NCBI RefSeq assembly: GCF_007991735.1
Contig: NZ_BJYX01000005.1
Location: 124,001-188,000 of the forward strand
Direction of reading: 5' to 3'
Source: Terrabacter aerolatus
GTDB taxonomy: Bacteria > Actinomycetota > Actinomycetes > Actinomycetales > Dermatophilaceae
DNA: 64,000 nucleotides
The position numbers and the translations under genes are program-made. Shown one piece after another: positions 45,491 through 52,733 of the stretch. How positions within the stretch are numbered: the stretch's first letter is position 1; every line of letters begins with the position of its first letter. Below the pieces are notes generated by a model. The model was not told where the DNA came from. It worked only from the letters and a program-made list of their open reading frames with translations, and did not search any database.

Positions 45491-45509
45491 ATGATACCCC
45501 CTGCCGTAT
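45491..45509 (-). promoter_or_regulatory. CstR operator and -10 upstream of cstR
   Basis: The + strand ATACCCCCTGCCGTAT (45494-45509) is a partly degenerate copy of the operator at 43464. On the - strand TATCAT (45496-45491) is a -10 overlapping it. This supports autoregulation. Confidence 0.7.
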
Positions 45510-45542
45510 GCCGCGTGCTGGCCCCGACCGCACGGCGTGAAC

Positions 45543-45878
45543 TCAGCTCGAGCGGGGGGCGTACATGATGAGGCCGACGCCGACGAGGCACACGAGCGCG
45601 CCCGCGACGTCCCACCGGTCGGGCCGGAAGCCGTCGACGGCCATGCCCCACAGGAGCGAGCCCGCGACGAAGACCCCGCCGTAGGCGGCCAGGATGCGAC
45701 CGAAGCTCGCATCGGGCTGCAGGGTCGCGACGAAGCCGTAGAGGCCGAGGGCCACGACGCCGGCGCCGGCCCACACCCAGCCGCGGTGCTCTCGAACCCC
45801 CTGCCAGATGAGCCAGGCCCCGCCGATCTCGGCGACGGCGGCGAGCACGAAGAGGACGATGGAGCGGGCGACGTTCAC
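45543..45878 (-). CDS. YnfA/UPF0060 family small membrane protein
   Basis: A 111-residue protein with four membrane helices. Family features are [20 protein letters not shown] (helix 1 with AEIGG), [40 protein letters not shown] and a C-terminal [11 protein letters not shown]. Length is typical (108-112). YnfA proteins are related to small multidrug resistance pumps; a cation-efflux role has been proposed for some. GTG 45878 is the start, giving the family's usual N-terminus. It lies 44 bases after a VOC protein gene in the same direction. Confidence 0.88.
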   Translation of the reverse strand: MNVARSIVLFVLAAVAEIGGAWLIWQGVREHRGWVWAGAGVVALGLYGFVATLQPDASFGRILAAYGGVFVAGSLLWGMAVDGFRPDRWDVAGALVCLVGVGLIMYAPRSS

Positions 45879-45922
45879 GGGCTCATCGTCGCACCGGCCC
45901 CGCACCGGATCGGCGCGAGGCC

Positions 45923-46321
45923 TCAGAGGTCTCCCGCGGCGCGGCGCTCCCGGTCGCTGCGCAGGATGCAGAACTCGTTGCCCTCGGGATCGGCCAGGAC
46001 GACCCATCCCCGTCCGTCCTCGGTCCGGCAGTCCTGCACGACGGCGGCGCCGAGCCCCACCACACGCTCCACCTCGTCGTCGCGCGGGCGGTCCGTCGGT
46101 CGCAGGTCGAGGTGGACGCGGTTGCGCCCCTGCTTGGCGTCCGCGACCTCGATGAAGAGCAGCCGGTGCGACTCGTCGGGCGAGAGGATCATGCACTCCT
46201 CGTGCCCCGGCAGGTTCGGGTCGGCCGGGTCCTCGTGGTAGCCGAGGAGGTCGGCCCACCACAGCGACTGGGCGTGGGCGTCGAGGGCGTTGACGGTCGT
46301 GTGCGAGAGCTCCAGAGCCAT
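45923..46321 (-). CDS. VOC (glyoxalase/bleomycin resistance) family protein
   Basis: A 132-residue protein of two beta-alpha-beta-beta-beta units. Features are [40 protein letters not shown] with DLRP, and [18 protein letters not shown], the usual strands with the metal-type His and Glu. Members bind small molecules or isomerise/cleave them; the function here is unknown. The start ATG 46321 has AGGATG 4 bases upstream. The gene is divergent from the small HTH gene and its leader contains the twin operators of that system at 46425 and 46465, so it may be co-regulated. Confidence 0.82.
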   Translation of the reverse strand: MALELSHTTVNALDAHAQSLWWADLLGYHEDPADPNLPGHEECMILSPDESHRLLFIEVADAKQGRNRVHLDLRPTDRPRDDEVERVVGLGAAVVQDCRTEDGRGWVVLADPEGNEFCILRSDRERRAAGDL

Positions 46322-46424
46322 GGGGACATCCTGCTGAGCGCAGCCCTGCCACCGCCACCGGGTTGTCGGGTTGTCGGCGCAGCCCGTCCGCGCGGCCGGG
46401 AACAGGCCGCCCCGCAGCGCGAGC

Positions 46425-46440
46425 GTCAACCATGGTTGAC
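46425..46440. promoter_or_regulatory. Operator 1: perfect dyad upstream of the small HTH gene
   Basis: GTCAACCATGGTTGAC is an exact 16-bp palindrome. Its right arm overlaps the -35 of the promoter at 46436. Operator 2 lies 40 bp away centre to centre. Confidence 0.75.
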
Positions 46441-46464
46441 GCAGGCGCATGGGCGGCCTACCGT
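46436..46464 (+). promoter_or_regulatory. Promoter of the small HTH gene
   Basis: TTGACG (46436-46441), a 17-base spacer and TACCGT (46459-46464). The -35 is inside operator 1 and the -10 abuts operator 2, so bound protein should block RNA polymerase. Confidence 0.7.
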
Positions 46465-46480
46465 GTCAACAGAGGTTGAC
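46465..46480. promoter_or_regulatory. Operator 2: dyad upstream of the small HTH gene
   Basis: GTCAAC-AGAG-GTTGAC has the same 6-bp arms and 4-base centre spacing as operator 1. It covers the predicted transcription start. Confidence 0.75.
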
Positions 46481-46498
46481 ATCAGGAGAGGCGCCGCG

Positions 46499-46720
46499 AT
46501 GACCCGGGAGGTCGACGACATGCTGGAGCTGGCCCGCGCCACGGGCGACGACGACCCCCGCGCCGCCCTGGCGGCCGCACGCGAGCTGCGGCGCACGGCC
46601 GACCGCACCGAGGCCGCCGTGGTGCGCCGCGCGCGGCTGCAGGGACTGGCGTGGGCCGAGATCGCCGAGCAGCTCGGCGTCAGCCGCCAGGCCGTGCACC
46701 AGAAGTACGGGCGACGCTAA
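46499..46720 (+). CDS. Small HTH DNA-binding protein (73 residues)
   Basis: A short protein: helical, acidic N-terminus (DDMLELARATGDDDPRAALA) with repeated Ala/Arg (AARELRRTADRTEAAVVRRA), then a C-terminal homeodomain-like HTH, GLAWAEIAEQLGVSRQAVHQ with KYGRR. The layout is common among small actinobacterial HTH proteins with no assigned role. The start ATG 46499 has AGGAGAG 8 bases upstream. Two identical-arm dyads (GTCAAC/GTTGAC) flank its promoter, making it a strong candidate for tight autorepression. A DNA- or partner-binding switch is implied, but no effector domain is present. The stop is 19 bases from that of the convergent methyltransferase gene. Confidence 0.78.
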   Translation: MTREVDDMLELARATGDDDPRAALAAARELRRTADRTEAAVVRRARLQGLAWAEIAEQLGVSRQAVHQKYGRR

Positions 46721-46738
46721 CGCGGGCGTGCCGCGCCC

Positions 46739-47359
46739 TCAGCCCTCGCGACGCAGCACGACGACGGTGTCGAGCGCGACCCGCTCGCCCTCGTCGGTGT
46801 CGACCGGACGCTCCCGGATGCCCGACCGCTCCACGGTGACGGGCAGGCCCTCGGCCCGGTCGACCACCTCCTCGGGGTCGTAGAGGACGGCGCGCTCGCT
46901 CGGGCCGCCCCACCCCTTGGCCAGGTTGCGACCCGCGTGCCCGATGACGACGACGAGGCCTCCGGGGCGCACCGCCTCGACGGCGGCCCGCAGCGCCTGC
47001 CTCCACTCGTCCGGGGGCAGCTGGAGGTAGCAGAGCAGCGCGAGGTCGTAGGCGCCCGGGCCACCGGGCGCCTCCTGCGTGGCGTCCGCGACGAGCGCGG
47101 TGAGGTGACCCGAGTCGTCACCCAACCGGTCGGCCGCGAGCGAGCCCATCCGCTCGACGGCGACCGTCGAGTAGTCCGCGGCGACGACCGTCCAGCCCTG
47201 CTCGACCATCCAGATGGCGTTGCGGCCCTCGCCCGCCGCGAGGTCGACGGCGTGACCCGGCGCGAGCGGGCCGATGATCTCGGCGACGAAGCGGTTCGGC
47301 TCGACCGACCACACGAGGTCGCGCGCGGCATACCTCTCGTCCCAGGCGCTCGCGTCCAC
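46739..47359 (-). CDS. Class I SAM-dependent methyltransferase
   Basis: A 206-residue cytoplasmic enzyme. The SAM-binding features are HAVDLAAGEGRNAIWMVEQG (residues about 35-54), WTVVAADYSTVAVERM, YDLALLCYLQLPPDEWRQAL and AVRPGGLVVVIGHAGRN. The fold is that of the methyltransferase 11/25 group and resembles tellurite-resistance TehB-like and thiopurine-type enzymes. The substrate is unknown. The start is GTG 47359, preceded by GGAG 7 bases upstream. It is divergent from the flavodoxin-like gene. Confidence 0.82.
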   Translation of the reverse strand: MDASAWDERYAARDLVWSVEPNRFVAEIIGPLAPGHAVDLAAGEGRNAIWMVEQGWTVVAADYSTVAVERMGSLAADRLGDDSGHLTALVADATQEAPGGPGAYDLALLCYLQLPPDEWRQALRAAVEAVRPGGLVVVIGHAGRNLAKGWGGPSERAVLYDPEEVVDRAEGLPVTVERSGIRERPVDTDEGERVALDTVVVLRREG

Positions 47360-47501
47360 GGTGGCTCTCCTCGTCTCGGGGCAGGGCGGGGACCGTCGGA
47401 GACGACCCGAATCCCATTGTGTCGTGGCAGGTCTCGTGCGTCACGATCCGTCCACGGTCGCGCGCCGCACGCGTAGCGTGGAGAGCGGAGAGGCACCCGT
47501 C

Positions 47502-48020
47502 ATGAATGTCCTGATCGTCCACGAGTCCATGTTCGGCAACACCCGCCAGATCGCGTCGGCCATCGCCGAGGGGGTGCGCGCGGGCACCACTCCCGGCGGT
47601 GAGGTCCGGGTCGTCCACGTCGACGACGCCCCCACGGCCATCGGTGACGACGTCGACCTGCTGCTCGTCGGCGGGCCCACGCACGGGCTGAGCATGACGC
47701 GTCCGCAGACCCGCGAGGACGCGACGTCCAAGGGAGCCGCGCCGGCTCGCGAGGGCGTTCGTGAGTGGATCGCCGAGGTGACGCCGCGGCGCGGGCTGCC
47801 CGTCGTCACCTTCGACACCCGCGTGCACGTGAAGCTGCTTCCCGGCTCGGCGGCGAACGCTGCCGCTAAGGCCCTGCGGCACCGCGGGTTCGACGGGGCC
47901 GAGCGCGGCGAGACCTTCTGGGTCGAGGGCGTGGCCGGGCCCGTGCTCGAGGGGGAGCTGGAGCGCGCCCGGGAGTGGGGCGCGACCCTGGCGACCCGCG
48001 TCTCGCACGGCGTCGCCTGA
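47502..48020 (+). CDS. Flavodoxin-like protein
   Basis: A 172-residue protein with a flavodoxin fold. The FMN phosphate loop is VHESMFGNTRQIASAI (residues about 5-20). The second FMN loop is LLLVGGPTHGLSMTRPQ. The chain ends with FWVEGVAGPVLEGELERARE. It is a likely single-electron carrier or quinone-type reductase subunit. ATG 47502 was chosen from the motif position, since the FMN loop must lie about 8 residues from the start; GGAGAGG lies upstream. The neighbours (methyltransferase and alpha/beta hydrolase) do not reveal the redox partner. Confidence 0.85.
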   Translation: MNVLIVHESMFGNTRQIASAIAEGVRAGTTPGGEVRVVHVDDAPTAIGDDVDLLLVGGPTHGLSMTRPQTREDATSKGAAPAREGVREWIAEVTPRRGLPVVTFDTRVHVKLLPGSAANAAAKALRHRGFDGAERGETFWVEGVAGPVLEGELERAREWGATLATRVSHGVA

Positions 48021-48026
48021 CGGACG

Positions 48027-49001
48027 TCAGCCGGCCGCGTCGGCCGCGTCGGCCGAGTCGGAGGTGCCCGGACCGTCGAGGGAGTCGAGCCACGGCTGGA
48101 GGTGTCCGAGCACGTCCTCGGGCGCCTCGAGCTGCGGCGTGTGCCCCATCCCGTCGAGGTATGCCGTGCGCCAGGTCGGGTTGAGCCGTGCCGCCCGGCG
48201 GGCGGCCGAGACGGGCACGAGCCGGTCCCGCGTGCCGTGGATGAGCAGGACCGGGGCGCGCAGGTCGCGCATGATCCGGTCGTACTCACGCCGTCCGCGC
48301 AGCACGCGCAGCAGCGAGCGCGCCGCGCCGAGGAACTCGGACTCGGGGTCCGGGAGCGAGCGCCGCCAGGCCGCGAGCTCGATGCCGGCCTCCACGACGT
48401 CCCGGTCGGCCCGCGACGGGTCGGCGAAGCACAGCGCCACGGTGCCGAGCACGCGCTGGCGGTCGCTGAAACGCGAGTTGTAGCGGGTCAGCACCAGCTC
48501 GCCGACCCGCGGCACGGCATACAACGCGAAGGTGGCGGCGACCTGGGGGTCGGGGCGGGCCCCGGGGTTCGGCAGCGCCGGGTCGACGAGCGCGAGGCCG
48601 ACGACCTGCTCGGGGCGGCGGTCGGCGAGCAGCAGGCTCACCATGCCGCCCATCGAGTTGCCGACGAGGACCACGGGCTCACCCACGACCTCGTGGACGA
48701 AGCGGCTCAGCAGGGCCGCGTTGTGGTTGACGCTCGTGTCCCGCCCGAGCGCCGGCGTCAGGCCGAAGCCGGGCAGGTCGAGGGCGACGACGCGGCGGTG
48801 CTCGGCGAGCGCCGGCGCGATGCCGACCCAGTTGAGGTGCGAGCCGCCGAGGCCGTGCACGAGCACGACGGGCGGTGCCGAGGAGGCCTCCGGGCCGCCG
48901 AAGTCGACCCAGTGGACCGGACCGTCGAGGTCGACGGTCCGGTCGACGCCACCCCACGGGGAGGCGAGGGCGACAGGCCTGGTGGACGGCAGCGACGTCA
49001 T
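48027..49001 (-). CDS. Alpha/beta hydrolase
   Basis: A 324-residue hydrolase. The oxyanion strand is PVVLVHGLGGSHLNWVGIAP (residues about 44-63). The nucleophile elbow is VVLVGNSMGGMVSLLL. The acid is in VLLIHGTRDRLVPV, and the His is in YLDGMGHTPQLEAPE. It belongs to the broad esterase/lipase/haloalkane-type family (PF00561/PF12697). No signal peptide is present, so it is cytoplasmic. ATG 49001 is the start. The substrate is unknown. The last residues are low-complexity (SDSADAADAAG), encoded by short repeats, and the stop is 6 bases from that of the convergent flavodoxin gene. Confidence 0.87.
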   Translation of the reverse strand: MTSLPSTRPVALASPWGGVDRTVDLDGPVHWVDFGGPEASSAPPVVLVHGLGGSHLNWVGIAPALAEHRRVVALDLPGFGLTPALGRDTSVNHNAALLSRFVHEVVGEPVVLVGNSMGGMVSLLLADRRPEQVVGLALVDPALPNPGARPDPQVAATFALYAVPRVGELVLTRYNSRFSDRQRVLGTVALCFADPSRADRDVVEAGIELAAWRRSLPDPESEFLGAARSLLRVLRGRREYDRIMRDLRAPVLLIHGTRDRLVPVSAARRAARLNPTWRTAYLDGMGHTPQLEAPEDVLGHLQPWLDSLDGPGTSDSADAADAAG

Positions 49002-49101
49002 GGACGCAGGTTACCGCCGGTCAGGTGGAGCACCGTCTGCCGGATGCACTCGGGCCTCCGGCAGACGGTCGGACGGTCGCACGGCCGGTCAGGCGGCTCG
49101 G

Positions 49102-49932
49102 TCAGGCGTCGCGGCGGCGCAGGCGGATCGCCGCGAGAGCCAGCACCACGGCGGCATACCCGCAGAAGATCGCGAACCCGGTCCACGGCGCGAAACCCGC
49201 CGGGTCGGGGTGCACGTGGGTGACGGTCTGGCCGACCGTGCTGGGGAGGTACCGGTCGATCGGGTCGGACCAGGACGTCGGCAGGAAGCGCACGATGATC
49301 GGAAGGACGAACAGCACCCCGAAGAGGGCGGAGATGCCACCGGCGGTGTTGCGCAGCAGAGCCCCCAGGCCGAGCCCGAGGATCCCGACCACGGTGAGGT
49401 AGAGCGCGGCCCCGACGACGGCTCGCAGCACCCCGGGGTCACCGAGCCCCGCCTGCAGCTGCTTGGCCTGCAGGATCGACTGGCCGATGACGAAGGCACC
49501 GAACACGGCGGGCACCATGACGGCGAGGGTCGCGGCGGCGAAGACGGCGGCCTTGGCCCAGAGCACCGGCAGGCGCGCCGGGACGGCGGCGAGGGTCGCC
49601 CGGATCATGCCCGTGGCGTACTCCCCCGTCATGAGCAGGACACCCAGGACCCCGATGGCCAGCTGCGCGAGGAAGATGCCGGCCAGGCTGCGCGAGGTGG
49701 GGTCGAAGGCGGCTGCCTCGCGCACGTCGCGCGGCGGCCAGTGGGCGACGGTCACCGAGGGCACGAGGACGGCGAGGCCCACGACGAACACGACGGCGGC
49801 GAGGAGGGAGAAGACGGTCGAGCGCAGCGAGCGGAGCTTGGTCCACTCGGAGAGGACGACCCGGGCCTGGGTGACCTTCGTGGGGCTCGAGGTGCGCGGG
49901 GGGACCGCGGCGTTCGTGGTCGCGGCGGTCAT
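49102..49932 (-). CDS. ABC-2 type transporter permease
   Basis: A 276-residue membrane subunit. The N-terminal polar region (QARVVLSEWTKLRSLRSTVF) precedes six helices: FSLLAAVVFVVGLAVLVPSV, AGIFLAQLAIGVLGVLLMTG with EYATGMIRATLAAVPARLPV, FAAATLAVMVPAVFGAFVIG, YLTVVGILGLGLGALLRNTA, ISALFGVLFVLPIIVRFLP and a final helix. EYATGMIR is characteristic of the SNF7-like ABC-2 group. It exports an unknown substrate such as an antimicrobial peptide or lipid. The start ATG 49932 overlaps the ATPase stop (ATGA), so the two are co-translated. Confidence 0.9.
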   Translation of the reverse strand: MTAATTNAAVPPRTSSPTKVTQARVVLSEWTKLRSLRSTVFSLLAAVVFVVGLAVLVPSVTVAHWPPRDVREAAAFDPTSRSLAGIFLAQLAIGVLGVLLMTGEYATGMIRATLAAVPARLPVLWAKAAVFAAATLAVMVPAVFGAFVIGQSILQAKQLQAGLGDPGVLRAVVGAALYLTVVGILGLGLGALLRNTAGGISALFGVLFVLPIIVRFLPTSWSDPIDRYLPSTVGQTVTHVHPDPAGFAPWTGFAIFCGYAAVVLALAAIRLRRRDA

Positions 49933-50879
49933 CGGTTCGCTCCGGCGGTCGTGAGTGCGCTGCGGCTCTCGGGGGTCGTGGTGCCGTGGTACTCGACGGC
50001 GTCCTTGGTCAGGTCCATGAACGCCTCCTCGAGGGAGGTCTGCTGGGCGGCGAGCTCGAGCAGCGTGATGCCGGCGCGGCCGGCGGCGACGCCGATCTGG
50101 TCGGTGCTGAGGCCGCTCACCTCGAGGGCGTCCCCGCCGGTGGCCTCGACGGTCACGTCGGGATCGGCGAGCAGGGTCGCCAGCGCCTCGGGGTCGGTGG
50201 TCCTGACGCGGACCCGGTTGCCGGACGAGCGGGCGATGAAGTCCTGGACGCTCGTGTCGGCGATGAGCCGGCCGCGGCCGACGACGATGAGGTGCTCGGC
50301 CGTCTGGGCCATCTCGCTCATCAGGTGCGAGGAGACGAACACCGTGCGGCCCTCGTCGGCCAGCGACTTGAGCAGCGTCCGGATCCACCGGATGCCGTCG
50401 GGGTCGAGCCCGTTGACCGGCTCGTCGAGGATGATCGTGCGAGGGTCGCCGAGCAGCGCCGAGGCGATGCCGAGCCGCTGCCCCATGCCGAGCGAGAAGG
50501 TCCCGGCCCGCTTCTTCGCGACGTCGCCGAGGCCGACGAGCTCGACGACCTCGTCGACGCGACGCCGCGCGATGCCCGCGGTCTGAGCGAGGGCCAGCAG
50601 GTGGTTGTAGGCGCTGCGCCCCGTGTGGATCGACCTGGCCTCGAGGAGCGCTCCCACCTCGTGCAGCGGTGAGCTGTGCTCGCGGTACGGCTTGCCGTTG
50701 ACGAGGACGCTCCCGGACGTCGGGGCGTCGAGGCCCAGGATCATGCGCATCGTCGTGGACTTGCCGGCACCGTTGGGCCCGAGGAAGCCGGTGACCACCC
50801 CCGGGCGGACCGTGAAGGTCAGGTCGTCGACGGCGGTCTTGTGGCCGTAACGCTTCGTGAGACCCCGGGCCTCGATCAT
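49929..50879 (-). CDS. ABC transporter ATP-binding protein (BcrA-like)
   Basis: A 316-residue ATPase. Walker A GPNGAGKSTTMRMI, signature FSLGMGQRLGIASALL, Walker B TIILDEPVNGLDPDG and switch VFVSSHLMSEMAQT are present. The C-terminal part (RVRVRTTDPEALATLLADPD) is the substrate-linked domain of BcrA/NatA-type ATPases. It works with the overlapping permease. ATG 50879 is preceded by AAGAG. It opens a two-gene operon. No regulator or immunity protein sits next to it; the nearest upstream gene is a PAP2 phosphatase in the same direction 223 bases away, which may be linked to cell-envelope stress. Confidence 0.92.
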   Translation of the reverse strand: MIEARGLTKRYGHKTAVDDLTFTVRPGVVTGFLGPNGAGKSTTMRMILGLDAPTSGSVLVNGKPYREHSSPLHEVGALLEARSIHTGRSAYNHLLALAQTAGIARRRVDEVVELVGLGDVAKKRAGTFSLGMGQRLGIASALLGDPRTIILDEPVNGLDPDGIRWIRTLLKSLADEGRTVFVSSHLMSEMAQTAEHLIVVGRGRLIADTSVQDFIARSSGNRVRVRTTDPEALATLLADPDVTVEATGGDALEVSGLSTDQIGVAAGRAGITLLELAAQQTSLEEAFMDLTKDAVEYHGTTTPESRSALTTAGANR

Positions 50880-51102
50880 GGGCAGCTCTTTCGTCGGTGG
50901 GGGCGAGCGCCGGGAAACCCTGCCGGAACGGACGCGACACGGGGACCGAGGCCCGACCGGGAGCGCAGGTGCGCGTCGAGCGGACAGACCAGTGCAGGAT
51001 GCCGAACGCGCCTGTGCGCCCGCTGGGGCCCACGGTCGCGAGGGCTCCGCGCACGCGCACCGGCTCGCGACGCACGGGCACGGGGCGTGGACGATGCTCG
51101 GC

Positions 51103-51876
51103 TCAGGCCTCGCCCTCGGAGTCCTCCTCACGAGCGGGGGCAGCCACGGAAGCCGCGCGCCGGTGCAGGTCGGCGTGCTGCAGCCGCATCAGCCAGGGTT
51201 GCACGACCGCCACCGCGACCAGGATGGACGCGCCAGCGAAGACCACGGATGCGATGACGTCACTCAGGTAGTGCACCCCGAGGTAGAGCCGCGAGAGCGC
51301 GACGACGGCCACGACGGGCACCCCGATCATCCAGGCGGCGCGCGTGGACCGACCGGCGAGCGCCAGGGCGGCGACCACGGCGAAGAGCGCTCCCGCCGCG
51401 AAGGCGGTGTGGCCGCTCGGGTAGCTGTCGGCGGCGGTCTCGCTCACGAGGGCGTGCACGGCGGTGGCCGGGGGCCGAGTCCGCTGGACGAGGAGCTTGC
51501 CCACCTCGACCGAGAACCACCCCACCGCGGTCAGCATCGCGACGGTCGTCGCCACGAACCTGCTGCGCACCCAGATCGTCGCGCAGACCACCACGAGCAG
51601 CACCGGCGCGACGAGCGTCCCGAGCAGGAGGTTGACGGCCAGGGCGAGATCGGTCAGCGCGGCATCCCGATGGTGCGAGATCGAGACGTCGAGGCCGAGC
51701 TCGCCGGTCCGCGCGGCGCCGAGCTTCGTCACCATCACCCCGACGGCGAGGGCGGCGACCAGAGCGACGAGGCCGGCCAGGGCCGCTGCCAGCCGTCGAG
51801 TGCGACGAGCACGGCCGAGCCCCGTCGTCAGGGGGCCGGTTCCGGGCTCCGTTCCTTCGTGGACCGTCGTGCGCAT
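51103..51876 (-). CDS. PAP2 superfamily phosphatase, response-regulator target candidate
   Basis: A 257-residue membrane phosphatase. The motifs are KLLVQRTRPP (KxxxxxxRP), SYPSGHTAFAAG (PSGH) and SRLYLGVHYLSDVIA (SRxxxxxHxxxD), with six helices. It probably dephosphorylates undecaprenyl pyrophosphate or a related lipid outside the membrane, which affects wall synthesis and bacitracin-type resistance. The promoter region (51907-51939) carries CTCAG-N6-CTCAG followed 11 bases later by a -10, matching the promoters of the divergent response regulator and of the COG4705-kinase operon. It is therefore likely under control of that two-component system. ATG 51876 is the start. Confidence 0.9.
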   Translation of the reverse strand: MRTTVHEGTEPGTGPLTTGLGRARRTRRLAAALAGLVALVAALAVGVMVTKLGAARTGELGLDVSISHHRDAALTDLALAVNLLLGTLVAPVLLVVVCATIWVRSRFVATTVAMLTAVGWFSVEVGKLLVQRTRPPATAVHALVSETAADSYPSGHTAFAAGALFAVVAALALAGRSTRAAWMIGVPVVAVVALSRLYLGVHYLSDVIASVVFAGASILVAVAVVQPWLMRLQHADLHRRAASVAAPAREEDSEGEA

Positions 51877-51906
51877 GAGTCACTTCCTGGAGTCGATCGA
51901 GGCTCC

Positions 51907-51939
51907 ATGGTGACGTCGGGATCCTGAGCACAGGCTGAG
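51907..51939 (-). promoter_or_regulatory. Response-regulator box and -10 of the PAP2 gene
   Basis: On the - strand, CTCAG-CCTGTG-CTCAG (51939-51924), 11 bases, then CACCAT (51912-51907). The 11-bp period of the half-sites is typical for OmpR-type regulators. The same spacing occurs at two other promoters here. Confidence 0.65.
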
Positions 51940-51980
51940 CGACCGCGCCGGTTCCGGCGGGCGCGTCGCGCCGGCCGGCG

Positions 51981-52013
51981 CTCAGCGCCGGCTCAGGCGC
52001 CGAGACCTATCCT
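51981..52013 (+). promoter_or_regulatory. Response-regulator box and -10 of the response regulator gene
   Basis: CTCAG-CGCCGG-CTCAG (51981-51996), 11 bases, then TATCCT (52008-52013). The box covers the -35 position. The predicted start point is near 52020, at the first base of a short leader ORF. Confidence 0.7.
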
Positions 52014-52019
52014 CGGACC

Positions 52020-52043
52020 ATGACGACGACAGGACTGGGATGA
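52020..52043 (+). other. Possible 7-residue leader peptide overlapping the response regulator start
   Basis: ATG at 52020 encodes MTTTGLG and stops at TGA 52041-52043, overlapping the regulator's ATG at 52040 (ATGA). It begins where the transcript is predicted to start, so it could be a leaderless upstream ORF coupled to the regulator. It may be chance. Confidence 0.35.
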
Positions 52044-52720
52044 GGGTTCTGGTGGTGGAGGACGAGAGGGCCCTCGCCGACGTCGTTCGCCGTGGACTGA
52101 CACGCGAGGGCTTTGTCGTCGACGTGGTGCACGACGGTCAGGACGGCCTGTGGGCCGCCAGCGAGACGGTCTACGACGTCATCGTCCTCGACATCATGCT
52201 GCCCAGGCTCGACGGCTACCAGGTCATCGCGCGCCTGCGTCAGGCCGGCGTGTGGACACCGGTGATGATGCTGACGGCCGTCGACGGGGAGCACGACCAG
52301 GCGGAGGCCTTCAACCTCGGGGCCGACGACTACCTGACCAAGCCGTTCAGCTTCGTGGTGCTCGTCGCGCGCCTGCGGGCCCTCATCCGGCGCGGTGCGC
52401 CCGAGCGTCCCGTGGTGATGACGAACGGGTCCCTGTCGCTCGATCCCGTCCGCCGCCGAGTCACGCGCTCCGGGACCGAGATCGCACTGACGCCCAAGGA
52501 GTTCGCCCTGCTGACCTTCCTGATGCGACACCCCGGGGAGGTGGTCACGAAGACGGCGATCCTCGAGGCCGTCTGGGACCCCGCCTACGACGGGGACATG
52601 AACATCGTCGAGGTCTACGTCGGTTACCTGCGGCGCAAGATCGACGTGCCCTTCGGGGTCGCGACCATCGAGACGGTGCGCGGCGCGGGCTACCGGCTGC
52701 TCGAGCCCGACCGCGACTGA
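52040..52720 (+). CDS. OmpR family response regulator
   Basis: A 226-residue regulator. The receiver (residues 1-115) has the acidic pocket Glu7/Asp8, phosphorylation site Asp51 (VIVLDIMLPRLDG), Thr/Ala switch (MMLTAVDG) and Lys (YLTKPFSF). The C-terminal winged helix (about 128-222) includes ALTPKEFALLTFLMRHPGEV, NIVEVYVGYLRRKID and IETVRGAGYRLLEPD. ATG 52040 has AGGA upstream. The partner kinase gene is not in the same operon: it is on the opposite strand, converging 14 bases away, behind a COG4705 gene. Its own promoter and those of the PAP2 and COG4705-kinase genes share a CTCAG direct repeat, so it probably activates all three. Confidence 0.93.
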   Translation: MRVLVVEDERALADVVRRGLTREGFVVDVVHDGQDGLWAASETVYDVIVLDIMLPRLDGYQVIARLRQAGVWTPVMMLTAVDGEHDQAEAFNLGADDYLTKPFSFVVLVARLRALIRRGAPERPVVMTNGSLSLDPVRRRVTRSGTEIALTPKEFALLTFLMRHPGEVVTKTAILEAVWDPAYDGDMNIVEVYVGYLRRKIDVPFGVATIETVRGAGYRLLEPDRD

Positions 52721-52733
52721 GCCTCGGTGGGCG

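Noticed and set aside
47360-47501. A promoter for the flavodoxin gene (TTGTGT or TAGCGT elements)
   Set aside because: No -35/-10 pair with acceptable spacing stood out above background.
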